Counted from the first letter of the stretch, positions 1 to 8,535 are shown. The stretch: DNA of 64,000 nt from Alphaproteobacteria bacterium casp-alpha6 (GCA_001510135.1 LFER01000068.1:55728-119727); one strand, 5' to 3'. Made by a program: numbers and translations. The notes: generated from the sequence alone by a model not told the origin.

Positions 1-393
1 CAGATGTTCATCCATGCGCAAAAAGACAAAACACGCCTTTATTCCGCCCTTTGCGTCAAAACGGAACAATCGATATTGATTGGCCTCTTTTGCCTGAAGC
101 TTGCGGGTCAACGCATCCAAGTTGGGCACGAGACGATCCAAGTTTGGCACCTCGCGCAGTTCCTTCCAATCCTGAAAGAAAAAGAACATCAAATTGCTGC
201 CCAGCTCGGGATCGGTTTCCGACATCTCGTGTCCGGCAAGCTGCGTGACCACTTGGATCGCATTTTTGAGGATGCTCAGGCTGCTATCCTCGATGCCAAA
301 GGCGACAGGAGCAATGGGCCTGCCCCATCTTGCAAATGCAAACTGTCCATCCTGACGTGTGAAATACTCTCTGATTTCGTCTGTTTGCAACAT
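1..393 (-). CDS. Conserved-looking hypothetical protein, cut by the window edge
   Basis: The minus strand is open from an ATG at 393 to the first base of the window, giving 131 N-terminal residues of a protein whose C-terminus lies outside. The product begins MLQTDEIREYF and contains an acidic, aromatic-rich stretch (ETDPELGSN followed by FFFFQDW) and RLFRFDAKGGIKACF near the cut end. It has no signal peptide and no obvious membrane segment, so it is probably cytosolic. Composition is strongly protein-like, which favours this strand over the overlapping plus-strand frame. I do not recognise a named family and assign no function. The nearest neighbour on the same strand is ruvB, about 300 bases upstream, so it is probably not in the ruv operon. 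No clear ribosome binding site precedes the ATG. Confidence 0.7.
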   Translation of the reverse strand, partial: MLQTDEIREYFTRQDGQFAFARWGRPIAPVAFGIEDSSLSILKNAIQVVTQLAGHEMSETDPELGSNLMFFFFQDWKELREVPNLDRLVPNLDALTRKLQAKEANQYRLFRFDAKGGIKACFVFLRMDEHL

Positions 394-698
394 AATCGCA
401 TCATTTATTGGCTCGTGGGGTCTTGGAATGCCATACCAAGACTTTTGGTGCTATGAAAGCCTCCTGACATTTTTTATGCGGTACGGAGATTTTTTGCGCT
501 TTCAAGCCGCGCCACAAACCTGCCAATTTACACTTGATGCATTATGAAAGCTCTTAAATGCTCCTTCACCTAAATTTTCGGAAAAATCTGCCGTTTACTC
601 ATATGCCCGCCCGGAATGGAACATGCCTCCGGCAATGCTGTTTCCCCAGATCCGGATGTGCTGGATCAGACCGGGCGGCGCAATCTTGGCCATAGAGC
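394..698. other. Gap between ruvB and the partial gene; tiny ORF inside
   Basis: This 305-base stretch lies downstream of ruvB. It holds a 32-codon minus-strand frame (595-693, starting MAKIAPPGLIQHIR) that begins five bases after the ruvB stop, so it could be translated by coupling. It has no convincing ribosome binding site of its own and no recognisable family. A weak imperfect hairpin sits near 617-648 (GGAACA with TGTTTCC, and TGCC with GGCA), not followed by a T-run. The ybgC/tolQRAB genes often found next to ruvABC in proteobacteria are not here. Confidence 0.3.
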
Positions 699-1718
699 TT
701 ATTCGAAAAGCGAGCTTTGCCCCTTAGGTGGCGCCAACCCTAAATGCGCCCATCCCCGTTGGGCCAGCATTCGTCCCCTCGGGGTTCGCTGGACCAGTCC
801 TTGCTGCAGCAGATAGGGTTCGATCACATCCTCAAGCGCGTCTCGGCTTTCAGAGAGCGCAGCGCTCATTGTTTCGATCCCAACTGGACCACCGGCATAG
901 TGTTCTGCGATGAGCCGAAGGTAGCGTCGATCCGCACTGTCAAGGCCAAGATCATCAACCCCAAGACGGGTAAGCGCATGATCTGCAAGTGCAAGGGTCA
1001 CGCGACCATCCCCTTCCACCACTGCAAAATCCACAACCCTGCGCAAGAGCCGTCCTGCAATCCTTGGAGTGCCGCGCGCCCGACGCGCAATTTCGCGCGC
1101 GCCCCCTTCATCCGCAGGCGCCCCGAGTTTACGCGCATTGCGAGTAACAATTTCAAAAAGCTCATCTTCATTGTAAAATTGAAGCCGCGTTGGAATGCCA
1201 AATCGATCCCGCAATGGCGTCGTCAAAAGACCGAGCCGTGTTGTCGCACCAACCAGAGTAAAGGGTTGCAATTCGATGCGCACAGTGCGTGCGGCGGGCC
1301 CTTCGCCGATCACAAGATCAAGCTCAAAATCCTCCAGCGCTGGATAAAGAACTTCTTCAACCACCGGATTAAGACGATGTATTTCATCAATAAAAAGAAC
1401 ATCACGCGCTTCGAGATTTGTCAGAATTGCTGCGAGGTCCCCAGCCTTGGCGAGCACTGGTCCCGATGTCATTCTGAAATTCACACCCAATTCTCGGCTC
1501 ACGATCTGAGCAAGGGTGGTTTTCCCAAGTCCGGGGGGACCATAGAACAGCGTGTGATCCATAGCCTCACCCCTTTGGCGGGCAGATTGGATAAAGACTT
1601 TGAGATTTGATCTTGCTTCTGCCTGTCCGACAAATTCGTCCAATGTTTGAGGGCGCAGCGCCCGATCTGAGTCTTCGGGCATAGTTTCTGGACGCAACAG
1701 GGGATCAGGTTCGCTCAT
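699..1718 (-). CDS. ruvB: Holliday junction branch migration ATPase RuvB
   Basis: RuvB is the hexameric AAA+ motor that, with RuvA, drives branch migration of Holliday junctions during recombination and fork repair. The 339-residue protein has the family's usual length. Visible motifs are Walker A GPPGLGKT at about 60-67, Walker B ending in DE at 111-112, sensor 1 GATTR at about 157-161, a candidate arginine finger in PLRDRFG near 170, and a C-terminal winged-helix DNA-binding domain ending RTPRGR. The ATG at 1718 fits the usual N-terminus, with a short acidic lead before the [12 protein letters not shown] motif. It is the last gene of ruvC-ruvA-ruvB, three bases after ruvA, and is surely cotranscribed. 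Nothing is odd in the protein. Confidence 0.97.
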   Translation of the reverse strand: MSEPDPLLRPETMPEDSDRALRPQTLDEFVGQAEARSNLKVFIQSARQRGEAMDHTLFYGPPGLGKTTLAQIVSRELGVNFRMTSGPVLAKAGDLAAILTNLEARDVLFIDEIHRLNPVVEEVLYPALEDFELDLVIGEGPAARTVRIELQPFTLVGATTRLGLLTTPLRDRFGIPTRLQFYNEDELFEIVTRNARKLGAPADEGGAREIARRARGTPRIAGRLLRRVVDFAVVEGDGRVTLALADHALTRLGVDDLGLDSADRRYLRLIAEHYAGGPVGIETMSAALSESRDALEDVIEPYLLQQGLVQRTPRGRMLAQRGWAHLGLAPPKGQSSLFE

Positions 1719-1721
1719 CCT

Positions 1722-2390
1722 TTAGCCTTTCGGTGCCAGCAATTTTAACGCGGCGCGGATCAATGAGGCTGTTTCAGCCCCTTGATCCTCACCCAAGGCG
1801 CGCGCCACTGCGGCAGCAGCCTCTGAGGGAGGATAGCCAAGATTGGCAAGGGCGGACATCGCATCAGCCTGTGCATGGGGCGCCTCGGCGGGCGGCGACG
1901 GAAAGGCTGACACCGGTGCATCAGCCGGTTCAATCATCCCTTGGATTTCAGAGGGGGGCTGAACCCGCGCCGGCGCCATTGCCATTATGCTTGGCGCCTT
2001 GTCTTTAAGTTCGTTGACCACTCTCTGGGCGGTTTTGGGTCCAATACCTTTTGCCGCCTTGACCGCGTTCCAATCCCCCAAGGCAATGGCGCGCCCCACA
2101 CCTTCTGGACCAAGCGCGCCCAATATGGCCATTGAGGCTTTTGCCCCAACGCCCTGAACCGACATCAAAAGGCGATGCCATTCTTTTTCCACAAGGGATA
2201 AGAAACCAAACAGCTGAAGAAGATCTTCGCGTACCACAAGATCCGTATAAAGCGATATGACCTCTCCATTGCCCGGAAGCGCCATCAAAGTCCGCTCCGA
2301 ACAATAAACAAGATATCCCACACCACGCACGTCCAAAAGGATGTGATCCTCTGAGCGGTAATCAATACGACCTGACAGCTTGCCAATCAT
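1722..2390 (-). CDS. ruvA: Holliday junction DNA-binding protein RuvA
   Basis: RuvA tetramers bind the four-way junction and load RuvB. The sequence starts [10 protein letters not shown], typical of the N-terminal OB-fold. The acidic-pin residues E55-D56 are present, and two helix-hairpin-helix motifs follow at about 72-92 ([10 protein letters not shown]) and 107-127 ([10 protein letters not shown]). A proline/alanine-rich linker of about 45 residues leads to the C-terminal RuvB-binding UBA-like domain, whose motif [12 protein letters not shown] is clear. At 222 residues it is slightly longer than the E. coli protein because of the linker. The start overlaps the ruvC stop by four bases (ATGA), which implies translational coupling. 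Confidence 0.97.
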   Translation of the reverse strand: MIGKLSGRIDYRSEDHILLDVRGVGYLVYCSERTLMALPGNGEVISLYTDLVVREDLLQLFGFLSLVEKEWHRLLMSVQGVGAKASMAILGALGPEGVGRAIALGDWNAVKAAKGIGPKTAQRVVNELKDKAPSIMAMAPARVQPPSEIQGMIEPADAPVSAFPSPPAEAPHAQADAMSALANLGYPPSEAAAAVARALGEDQGAETASLIRAALKLLAPKG

Positions 2391-2893
2391 GATACGGCCT
2401 TTGCAAGTGCCGCCTCAAATCGTGACGTCGTCCCTGCATGATGGGCGTGACACAGCGCAATCGCGAGCGCATCGGCCGCATCCACGCCGGTAATCTTGAC
2501 ACCCGAAAGCTGCAAACGCACCATGTGGTCAACCTGTGCCTTATCTGCATGACCAACACCGACTATCGTCTTTTTGACTTTGTTAGGGGCATATTCAGCC
2601 ACCTCTAGCCCCGCCTGCGCTGGGACGAGCAAAGCGACGGCACGTGCCTGACCCAGCTTTAGCGTCGCCACAGCATCTTTGTTGACAAAGGTTTGCTCTA
2701 CTGCGGCTGTGCTCGGCTGCCACTTTTGCACCACCAAGGACAATTGTTCATAAAGGGATAATAGCCTTTGGGCCAAATCAGTACCTTTGGAGTGACAAAT
2801 CCCATTTGCAACGTGACTCATCCGGGCCCCGTTAACATCGATAACGCCCCACCCCATATTACGCAAACCGGGATCAATCCCCAAAATCCGCAT
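2387..2893 (-). CDS. ruvC: Crossover junction endodeoxyribonuclease RuvC
   Basis: RuvC is the dimeric resolvase that nicks Holliday junctions symmetrically. All four acidic catalytic residues expected for the family are at the canonical positions: D7 (in MRILGIDPG), E66 (in AAVEQTFV), D138 and D141 (in [11 protein letters not shown]). The length of 168 residues is normal. It is the first gene of the ruvC-ruvA-ruvB operon, so the promoter should lie in the intergenic region up to about 3000. No LexA-type palindrome was evident by eye in that stretch, so SOS control is not supported here. Confidence 0.97.
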   Translation of the reverse strand: MRILGIDPGLRNMGWGVIDVNGARMSHVANGICHSKGTDLAQRLLSLYEQLSLVVQKWQPSTAAVEQTFVNKDAVATLKLGQARAVALLVPAQAGLEVAEYAPNKVKKTIVGVGHADKAQVDHMVRLQLSGVKITGVDAADALAIALCHAHHAGTTSRFEAALAKAVS

Positions 2894-3225
2894 ATTATCT
2901 GCCCTGTTTTATTATTTAAACCGACATAGCACGAAAGGTGAACAAAAGCCAATGCGAAAAAGAAAAAGTCTCTTTCAGACTTTGCCAGAGACGGATCCAA
3001 ATCTGCTTCATGCCATTGTCCATAGCCAGTTCACAGACGAACTTTGGCATGCCCCACCGCTAACAAAACGACCTTCTTGCCCAGATGATCTACAACAGGC
3101 ATAAACAAAAAGGTCGATCCCTGTGATTTTGACACTTTAAACTGCGAAATCGCGGAGTACATCCGGGATCATCAGTCAAAAAAGGTAGACATCCGAGTGA
3201 CCCTGTCAAAAGAAACATTCACCAA
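2894..3225. other. Intergenic region between divergent ruvC and HAD gene; 50-codon ORF
   Basis: This 332-base divergent region must hold the promoters of ruvC (minus) and of the HAD phosphatase (plus). A plus-strand frame at 2952-3104 encodes 50 residues beginning MRKRKSLFQTLPETDPNLL. An AGGTG lies about 12 bases before its ATG, which is rather far. The product looks moderately protein-like (mixed charged and hydrophobic residues, LWHAPPLTKRP near the end) but matches nothing I know. It is recorded as a candidate small gene only. Confidence 0.25.
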
Positions 3226-4059
3226 ATGACGAGATTTATTAAAAGTCTAACGGAGATCGCGTTGGATTATGACGCCTTAGTCTTTGATCAATGGGGCGTT
3301 TTACACAACGGGACATTGGCCTATGAAGGTGCGATTGAGATCGTTGAAAGGCTCTCCGCTCAGTCAAAACGACTGGCCGTATTGTCAAATTCAGGCAAAC
3401 GGAGTGCTCAAAATATCGATAGAATTTCAGCAATGGGATTTAGAACAGATTGCTTTGAGAGCGTCATAACCAGCGGCGAGGCGCTATGGCAGGACTGTAA
3501 AAAGGGTGAAATTGCGCATCGGAATTTCTATCCAATCGAACGTTCAAACGGTGATGCGGCACGATGGGCAGAAGGTTTGGATATCGCCCTTGTGGACTTT
3601 GATCGCTCCGATGCGATTTTATTGATGGGTCTCCCTGACGGGACAGACAAGAACAGCTTTAAAACGCTTTTGGAAAAGGCCCACCACAGGGGCCTTACAC
3701 TTTATTGCTCAAATCCCGACCTTGCGAGCCCGCGCGCTGACGAACTTGTCATGTCACCAGGCGCGCTTGCCCAAAAATACAAAGATCAAGGCGGACGGGT
3801 TATATTTTATGGCAAACCCTATCCGGCTATATTTGACGCCACGAAATCCATTTTAGGAAAAACACGCATATTGATGGTGGGTGACAGCCTAGAACACGAC
3901 ATCGCGGGGGCACAAAGTGCGGGATGGGACAGCTTACTCGTTTTGGGAGGACTTTTGGCAGATCGCATTGCCGGGAAAGATCTGGCCCACACACTTACAG
4001 CGCTAATAAAGGAAAAAGGATGTCCACCGCCAGATTTTGCGATGATACATCTGTCCTGA
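3226..4059 (+). CDS. HAD-superfamily class IIA hydrolase (TIGR01459-like)
   Basis: This is a predicted cytosolic phosphatase of the NagD-like HAD class IIA group. Motif I is FDQWGVLHNG with the nucleophile Asp at 21. Two residues on stands a Trp where classical HADs have Asp, and I recall Trp there as usual for this proteobacterial subfamily. Motif II is LSNSG at 53-57, the motif III lysine is in FYGKPYP at about 197, and motif IV is GDSLEHD with D220 and D225. A cap domain of the class IIA size lies between motifs II and III. Length 277 is normal. The physiological substrate is unknown, though sugar phosphates or nucleotides are usual for relatives. It appears monocistronic. Confidence 0.9.
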   Translation: MTRFIKSLTEIALDYDALVFDQWGVLHNGTLAYEGAIEIVERLSAQSKRLAVLSNSGKRSAQNIDRISAMGFRTDCFESVITSGEALWQDCKKGEIAHRNFYPIERSNGDAARWAEGLDIALVDFDRSDAILLMGLPDGTDKNSFKTLLEKAHHRGLTLYCSNPDLASPRADELVMSPGALAQKYKDQGGRVIFYGKPYPAIFDATKSILGKTRILMVGDSLEHDIAGAQSAGWDSLLVLGGLLADRIAGKDLAHTLTALIKEKGCPPPDFAMIHLS

Positions 4060-4338
4060 TCACTATCTTTTCAAAAGGCCTTGCACGCAAAATACGTTAT
4101 TCAGACAAACCAAAATGAATTGGCCTTTTCAAGAAACCAGTGTTCGACGCGGCAAATATCTCTTTCAGATCACCCGTATCAAACAGCAAATTCAGAAAAT
4201 TTTCGAAGGCATATCGACGTATCGGCCGATGATCTCTGAATGAAATAAATGAATATTTTACCATTATTTATAACATGTTAAGCCAAACCCAAGCTATGAC
4301 TTGGCTGCATAAGGGAAATGCAAAATCATCATTTGTAA
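4060..4338. other. Intergenic region upstream of the DUF1127 gene
   Basis: This is the main part of the 341-base gap between the HAD gene and the DUF1127 gene. It is AT-rich towards the right and should carry the DUF1127 promoter, but I could not pick a convincing -35/-10 pair. AAAAGGCC (4073-4080) and GGCCTTTT (4122-4129) are inverted repeats about 41 bases apart and could act as a loose terminator for the HAD gene. A 42-codon frame at 4115-4243 (starting MNWPFQETSVRRGK) looks protein-like but has no ribosome binding site, so I do not call it a gene. AGCCAA and TTGGCT form a further short inverted repeat near 4281-4306. Confidence 0.3.
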
Positions 4339-4381
4339 GTTACCTCACTCATATCTAAGTGGGGCGGTGAAATAAGGTAAC
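4339..4381 (+). promoter_or_regulatory. Leader stem-loop before the DUF1127 gene
   Basis: GTTACCT at 4339-4345 pairs with AGGTAAC at 4375-4381, with an inner CACT/AGTG pairing between them. The structure ends seven bases before an AAGGA ribosome binding site (about 4388-4392) that serves the ATG at 4401. The site itself is outside the stem. If transcribed, this is a structured 5' leader; whether it regulates translation or stability is unknown. Confidence 0.4.
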
Positions 4382-4400
4382 TCCCATAAGGACACTTGAA

Positions 4401-4595
4401 ATGGCTGCGGTACTGTCTCAAATGTTGGCAACAACAAAATCATATAATCCATTTGCGCATTTGGCCTCTGCATTTTCCGATTGGTCGCGCGCACGCGTTA
4501 CACGCAACACGCTCTCACGGCTTTCAGATCGTGAACTGAATGACATCGGCCTTTGTCGTGGCGATATCGAGCGTATCGCGCAACGCAAAAGCTAA
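4401..4595 (+). CDS. DUF1127 (YjiS-like) small protein
   Basis: This is a 64-residue basic protein with the DUF1127 signature in its second half: W-S-R-A-R followed by LSRLSDRELNDIGLCRGDIE. The family is abundant in alphaproteobacteria. In Rhodobacter sphaeroides the DUF1127 protein CcaF1 has been described as an RNA-binding factor, and relatives are linked to stress and phosphate responses; a similar role here is inference. The ATG is preceded at good spacing by AAGGA. The gene has its own leader hairpin (4339-4381) and a strong intrinsic terminator (4627-4659), so it is a self-contained short transcription unit. The CCUCCUCCC-loop small RNAs that follow ccaF1 in R. sphaeroides were not found here. 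Confidence 0.9.
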   Translation: MAAVLSQMLATTKSYNPFAHLASAFSDWSRARVTRNTLSRLSDRELNDIGLCRGDIERIAQRKS

Positions 4596-4626
4596 GTTCG
4601 CCGATTTACGTGCACGGTAGAAAAGT

Positions 4627-4659
4627 GGTCGCCAGCAATCATGCCGGCGGCCCTTTTTT
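4627..4659 (+). terminator. Rho-independent terminator after DUF1127 gene
   Basis: GGTCGCC (4627-4633) pairs with GGCGGCC (4646-4652), with inner GCA/TGC pairs across an A-C mismatch and an ATCA loop, followed by C and six T residues (4654-4659). It lies 31 bases after the DUF1127 stop. This is the clearest intrinsic terminator in the window. Confidence 0.85.
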
Positions 4660-4697
4660 ATGCCTCTCAAACGATCTCTTTTCTGGAGGTGAAGAAA

Positions 4698-4787
4698 ATG
4701 ATATTGTTCGCGTCGAAAGAAGCACCGATATTCTTGAAGGTGATCAGAGGTACGATCGGTTTCAAGGCGTTGAAGCGGATGCTTTGA
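4698..4787 (+). CDS. Candidate 29-residue small protein with strong ribosome binding site
   Basis: The frame starts at ATG 4698 and is preceded by a near-perfect Shine-Dalgarno (CTGGAGGTGA) with eight bases between GGAGG and the start. The product starts MILFASKEAPIFLK and ends FKALKRML. It is short, hydrophobic and basic, the composition of an amphipathic or membrane-associated peptide. It sits just downstream of the DUF1127 terminator and about 160 bases before the convergent prmA stop, so it would need its own promoter or readthrough. I recognise no family. The support is the ribosome binding site and composition only. Confidence 0.4.
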   Translation: MILFASKEAPIFLKVIRGTIGFKALKRML

Positions 4788-4948
4788 ATTGGAGCGATGA
4801 AGTTTTTACCTAAAGATTTCAAGCGGCGCACGCGAAAAAACAGCAACGCCGCTTTATCCCCAAATTAAGCTAGAGCATCATGGAAAATCTTACGGTTTCC
4901 TTTGCACTTTCCAATTTGTTGTGGACCTTATGTATCTTTTGATCACCC

Positions 4949-5818
4949 TTATGGTTTTGACAAAGTCAACGTGCTCCACTCGGCGATATCTTCGCGATGG
5001 ATAAGGTTCAAACCTGCATCTTTATAGCAAATGATCACTTCTTCGGCCTGTTCGCGCAATATACCCGATAAAATCGCATATCCCCCTGAGATCAGATGGG
5101 CCGCCATAGAGGGCGCGAGTGCAATAAGAGGCGGTTTGAGTATATTGGCAAAGACAAGATCAAATGGTGCGGCGGATGCTAAGGCGTCATGGTCAAATCC
5201 GGCAGCTTCTAAGCAGGTGACTTTGCCTTCCAAAGAATTTGCTTTGACATTTGCCTCTGCCACTTCAACGGCAACCGCATCTATGTCACTGGCAAGCACG
5301 GGATTTGGCCAGATAGAGGCCGCAGCCACAGCAAGCACTGCGGTACCGCATCCAATATCTGCCACGTTTTCGCCAACAAAGCCGTCCCGTGCCAAACGGT
5401 CCAATGCCTTCAGACAGCCAAGCGTTGTTCCATGATGCCCCGTTCCGAATGCCATTGCCGCTTCGATCAACAGCGCGATACTGTCTTTGGGGACTTTGTC
5501 TTTGTCGTGGCTGCCATAAATGAAAAAACGACCTGCAATCACCGGCTTGAGATCGCGGCGCACTTTTGCGACCCAATCAGTTTCAGGAACTTCGGAAATG
5601 ACAAAGGAATTGGCGCCAAAGGCCACCGAAAGAAGCGCCATTGCGACCTCATTGGGGCGTTCGGTAAAATACCCTCCGACCTCCCAAAGGCCAGATCCAT
5701 CCTCCATTTCAAAGACACCGACACCGGATGGTTCTGGATTAAGGCGTTCCATCGCCTCACCCAGCGCATCCGCGGAAGCGCGCTCTCTTAATGTGGTAAA
5801 AGCCGTATAGGTGAGCAT
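4949..5818 (-). CDS. prmA: Ribosomal protein L11 methyltransferase PrmA
   Basis: PrmA is an S-adenosylmethionine-dependent methyltransferase that methylates ribosomal protein L11. The protein has an N-terminal L11-recognition domain of about 120 residues, the family motif AFGTGHHGTT, then SAM-binding motif I VADIGCGTAVLAVAAA and the motif DLVFANILKPPL, where N-I-L marks the active-site region. At 289 residues it is normal. The start is taken as the ATG at 5818, seven bases after AAGGGA; a GTG just upstream (5821) is an in-frame alternative. The gene lies downstream of the MATE/MFS pair on the same strand with a 35-base gap and could be cotranscribed. A possible loose hairpin (AGCGGCG/CGCCGCT) lies about 100 bases past its stop. 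Confidence 0.93.
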   Translation of the reverse strand: MLTYTAFTTLRERASADALGEAMERLNPEPSGVGVFEMEDGSGLWEVGGYFTERPNEVAMALLSVAFGANSFVISEVPETDWVAKVRRDLKPVIAGRFFIYGSHDKDKVPKDSIALLIEAAMAFGTGHHGTTLGCLKALDRLARDGFVGENVADIGCGTAVLAVAAASIWPNPVLASDIDAVAVEVAEANVKANSLEGKVTCLEAAGFDHDALASAAPFDLVFANILKPPLIALAPSMAAHLISGGYAILSGILREQAEEVIICYKDAGLNLIHREDIAEWSTLTLSKP

Positions 5819-5853
5819 CACAGCATCCCTTCAGAGTTCATATTTAGACACGA

Positions 5854-7221
5854 TCAGAAATTCGCAGCCCTTGCGTTGCCCAGAGCCGATGAAATTTTGG
5901 CTGTCCTCTGAATATAGCGCAAACCCCAAAATGTCACAGGGACGCCGATTAAGACCGCCACCACCGCCTGCGCATATACCACACCCGACGCGCCATAGAG
6001 CGAAGCAAACCACAAAGCCAAGGGCAAACTGATTACCCCCTCCCGAGTCCAATTAATCAGTGTGGAATAAACGGGACGACCAAGATTATTGAACGCGGCA
6101 TTGGCGACAAACATCATACCTGTGAAGACAAAAGCCCCCGCACCCACATGGGTAAAGGCCCATATTATTCCTGCACCCTGTGCATCTACCCTGAAAATTC
6201 TAATTATCGTTCCATTTAGTCCCATCAAGATAGCCCAAATGAGCATCGGGTATCCAACGCAGAAAATAATCGCATCTCTATAGGTTGTTAAAATGCGGTC
6301 GACTTTTCCCGCGCCAAAATTCTGTCCGAATATACCTCCAACCGCTCCAGAAAGCGAAAAAATGCCTCCAAACGCCAGCACGGTTAAACGATTGATCACA
6401 GCCCATGCTGCGACCGCGCTATCGCCAAACCCAGCAATGACCGTGGTCAACAAATAGCTTCCAAAAGGAGTTGCCAACTGGGTCAAAATCGTCGGTCCGG
6501 CAATCTTGGAAAAGGGGCGCAGGGTTTCTTTTACGTGTTTCACCTTTGGCTTTGCCAATAAGTTATGGGTTTTAATCACGAAGAACAAAGAAATCGACGC
6601 CATCGAAAGTCTTGAAAACCAGAAGGCCAATGCAGCACCGTCAAGCTGCATTTTCAATAAAATAATAAAGAAAGGATCAAGAATAACAGCAACCGCCCCC
6701 GGGCCCATCGTTGTCAACATCGCACGAAAGGCATCCCCCTCCGCGCGCAAAGTCGCCCCCCCGATCATCCCCACAGCCATAATTGGCAAAGACGGCAAAG
6801 TCAGAAGCAAATATCGTGCGGTGAGTTCCGCCGTTTCACCTTGCGCACCGGTCAACGCGACCAATTCGTGCCGAAAGATGACCATGCTCAATGCAACCAA
6901 TGTTTGTAAAAGCACGGAAATGACGAGACATGAGGCAGCTAAGCGGCGTGCCTCCTGCCTTTGGTCTTTTCCAATGGCACGCGATACCAACGCGGTTGTC
7001 GCAATCATCAAACCAATGCCAAAGGATATTGAAAAATACTGCAAGGCAAAAGCAAACCCCACCGCGGCGACAAGGCGGGTTTCCCCAAGCCATGAAATCC
7101 AGAATAGGTTCGCCGCATCCACGACAAACAAAAACGTGATCCCCGCAGTTCCAGAAAGCGTCATGCGCAACACGTGACCCATTGTAGATCCGGTTAAAAA
7201 CCGTCCCCCAGTCGTGCTCAT
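5854..7221 (-). CDS. MATE-family multidrug/metabolite efflux transporter
   Basis: This 455-residue inner-membrane protein has about twelve hydrophobic segments and two MatE repeats, the expected length and layout for the MATE family. These use sodium or proton gradients to export cationic drugs or metabolites. The first repeat contains GETRLVAAVGFAFALQ and the second GFGDSAVAAWAVINRL, both characteristic of the transmembrane helix with the conserved small residues. The substrate cannot be read from sequence. Its ATG overlaps the stop of the upstream MFS gene (ATGA), so the two transporters are translationally coupled. That is unusual, since neither family normally needs a partner. Confidence 0.9.
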   Translation of the reverse strand: MSTTGGRFLTGSTMGHVLRMTLSGTAGITFLFVVDAANLFWISWLGETRLVAAVGFAFALQYFSISFGIGLMIATTALVSRAIGKDQRQEARRLAASCLVISVLLQTLVALSMVIFRHELVALTGAQGETAELTARYLLLTLPSLPIMAVGMIGGATLRAEGDAFRAMLTTMGPGAVAVILDPFFIILLKMQLDGAALAFWFSRLSMASISLFFVIKTHNLLAKPKVKHVKETLRPFSKIAGPTILTQLATPFGSYLLTTVIAGFGDSAVAAWAVINRLTVLAFGGIFSLSGAVGGIFGQNFGAGKVDRILTTYRDAIIFCVGYPMLIWAILMGLNGTIIRIFRVDAQGAGIIWAFTHVGAGAFVFTGMMFVANAAFNNLGRPVYSTLINWTREGVISLPLALWFASLYGASGVVYAQAVVAVLIGVPVTFWGLRYIQRTAKISSALGNARAANF

Positions 7222-8456
7222 GTCGCCGTCTCCGTATGGCCGCGCACCCCCGAAAATATGGTTTCACGTCCCTTTTCAGGATGACGCGGGATCAGCAACG
7301 CCAAAATAAATGAGAGCGCAGAAAAACCAGCCGCTGCAAAAAATACACAGGCAGGAGATTGAAGCCAAATATACCCCAGTAGAATTGGCAGAAAGACAGC
7401 TGAAATATGGTTAATCGTAAACGCAACCGCCGCGGTCGGAGCGATGTCTTGGGGATCTGCAATTTTCTGGAAATAGGTTTTCATCGCCAAGGCGAGCGAA
7501 AAGAATAAGTGATCCAGTACATAAAGGACCGCCGCCAAAAGCACGCCCCAGCCAAAGTAATAAATTCCCCCATATGCCAGAAATACGCCCATCAAGCCCG
7601 CATATTCAAACAAAAGCGCTTTACGTTCCCCAAAAAACCCAACAGCCCGGCCAAACAGGGGCGCAGCAAACATGTTGATCATAAGATTAATCAGATACAG
7701 CCCGGTGATCTGGTCCACCGAAAGACCAAAATGTTCCACCATCATAAATCCAGCAAAAACCATAAAGATCTGCCGTCTTGCCCCCGCCATGAACTGCAGC
7801 GCATAATAAAGCCAATAGCGTTTGCGCAGGATCATCTTTTTTATTTGTGGATGAGGCGTTGTGAAACGGGGAAATGCAAAGACACAATAGAGCGTAAGGA
7901 TCACGGTGGCAGCGCCTGCCAGAATATACACAAAATTATAAGACAAATTTAAGGTTTTCCACCCCAACACAATGAATAAATAAGCAATCAAAGTCGCACC
8001 AGAGCCCGCACCGATGAGCAAGCCAAGCTTTCTTGGGGCTTCTTCTTTCGTGAGCCATTGAAGCTGTAGTGATTGGTTCACCGTCTCATAGTAGTGAAAC
8101 CCAATCGAGCTCAGCATCGTTATCGTCAGGATACCTGCCATGCTTGGAAACCATGCGGTGACCGCGGTTGCGACACCCAATAGAAACAGTGACAAAAGAG
8201 CAAGCGTCTGTTCGTGCATGAACACGATAATCGCAATGACCCCTACCGCCAAAAAACCCGGAATTTCACGAATGCCATGAAGCCATCCAATATCTGCTCC
8301 GTCAAAGCCAATCACCTCGATAGTAAAATTGTTCAAGAGCGCAGACCAGACAGAAAACGATAACGGCATCGCCGCAGTCATCACAAATAACAAAGCAATC
8401 GGCTGACGCCAAATGGGAAGGCTTTTTGCATCTGCAAGTGTGACCGAGTTTCTCAT
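7218..8456 (-). CDS. MFS transporter
   Basis: The 412-residue protein has around twelve hydrophobic segments and the major facilitator layout, with a basic central cytoplasmic loop (KKMILRKRYWLYY, about residues 200-215) between two six-helix halves. A canonical motif A is not well conserved, so it belongs to a divergent branch; several relatives in Rhodobacterales are annotated only as MFS transporters. Substrate and direction are unknown. It is the first gene of the MFS-MATE pair, 79 bases downstream of priA on the same strand. A run of G bases lies directly before the ATG, too close to be an ideal ribosome binding site. Confidence 0.85.
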   Translation of the reverse strand: MRNSVTLADAKSLPIWRQPIALLFVMTAAMPLSFSVWSALLNNFTIEVIGFDGADIGWLHGIREIPGFLAVGVIAIIVFMHEQTLALLSLFLLGVATAVTAWFPSMAGILTITMLSSIGFHYYETVNQSLQLQWLTKEEAPRKLGLLIGAGSGATLIAYLFIVLGWKTLNLSYNFVYILAGAATVILTLYCVFAFPRFTTPHPQIKKMILRKRYWLYYALQFMAGARRQIFMVFAGFMMVEHFGLSVDQITGLYLINLMINMFAAPLFGRAVGFFGERKALLFEYAGLMGVFLAYGGIYYFGWGVLLAAVLYVLDHLFFSLALAMKTYFQKIADPQDIAPTAAVAFTINHISAVFLPILLGYIWLQSPACVFFAAAGFSALSFILALLIPRHPEKGRETIFSGVRGHTETAT

Positions 8457-8535
8457 CCCCGTGCCATATCTTTTCCTTTAGCCTTTGGCGAGCGCAAAAT
8501 ATCAGGCAGGCGTCAGACAGCCTCCGAAGGGATGA

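Noticed and set aside
4..456. Plus-strand open frame of 150 codons at the left edge
   Set aside because: It lies opposite the partial minus-strand gene, whose translation is far more protein-like; the plus frame is a codon shadow.
744..1610. Plus-strand open frame of 288 codons opposite ruvB
   Set aside because: It is fully antisense to a complete, canonical RuvB, has no recognisable domain, and is rich in Arg, Ser, Pro and His as such shadows are.
4115..4243. 42-codon frame upstream of the DUF1127 gene
   Set aside because: The composition is plausible, but there is no ribosome binding site and no recognisable family, so it is only mentioned in the gap entry.
4553..4813. Plus-strand frame of 86 codons overlapping the DUF1127 end
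   Set aside because: It runs through the terminator hairpin, lacks a ribosome binding site and overlaps the better-supported small frame at 4698 in another frame.
4596..4948. CcsR-type small RNAs with CCUCCUCCC loops after the DUF1127 gene
   Set aside because: I looked because such RNAs follow a DUF1127 gene in Rhodobacter sphaeroides, but the motif is absent here.
6506..7177. Plus-strand frame of 223 codons opposite the MATE gene
   Set aside because: Antisense to an intact transporter; no domain and no ribosome binding site.
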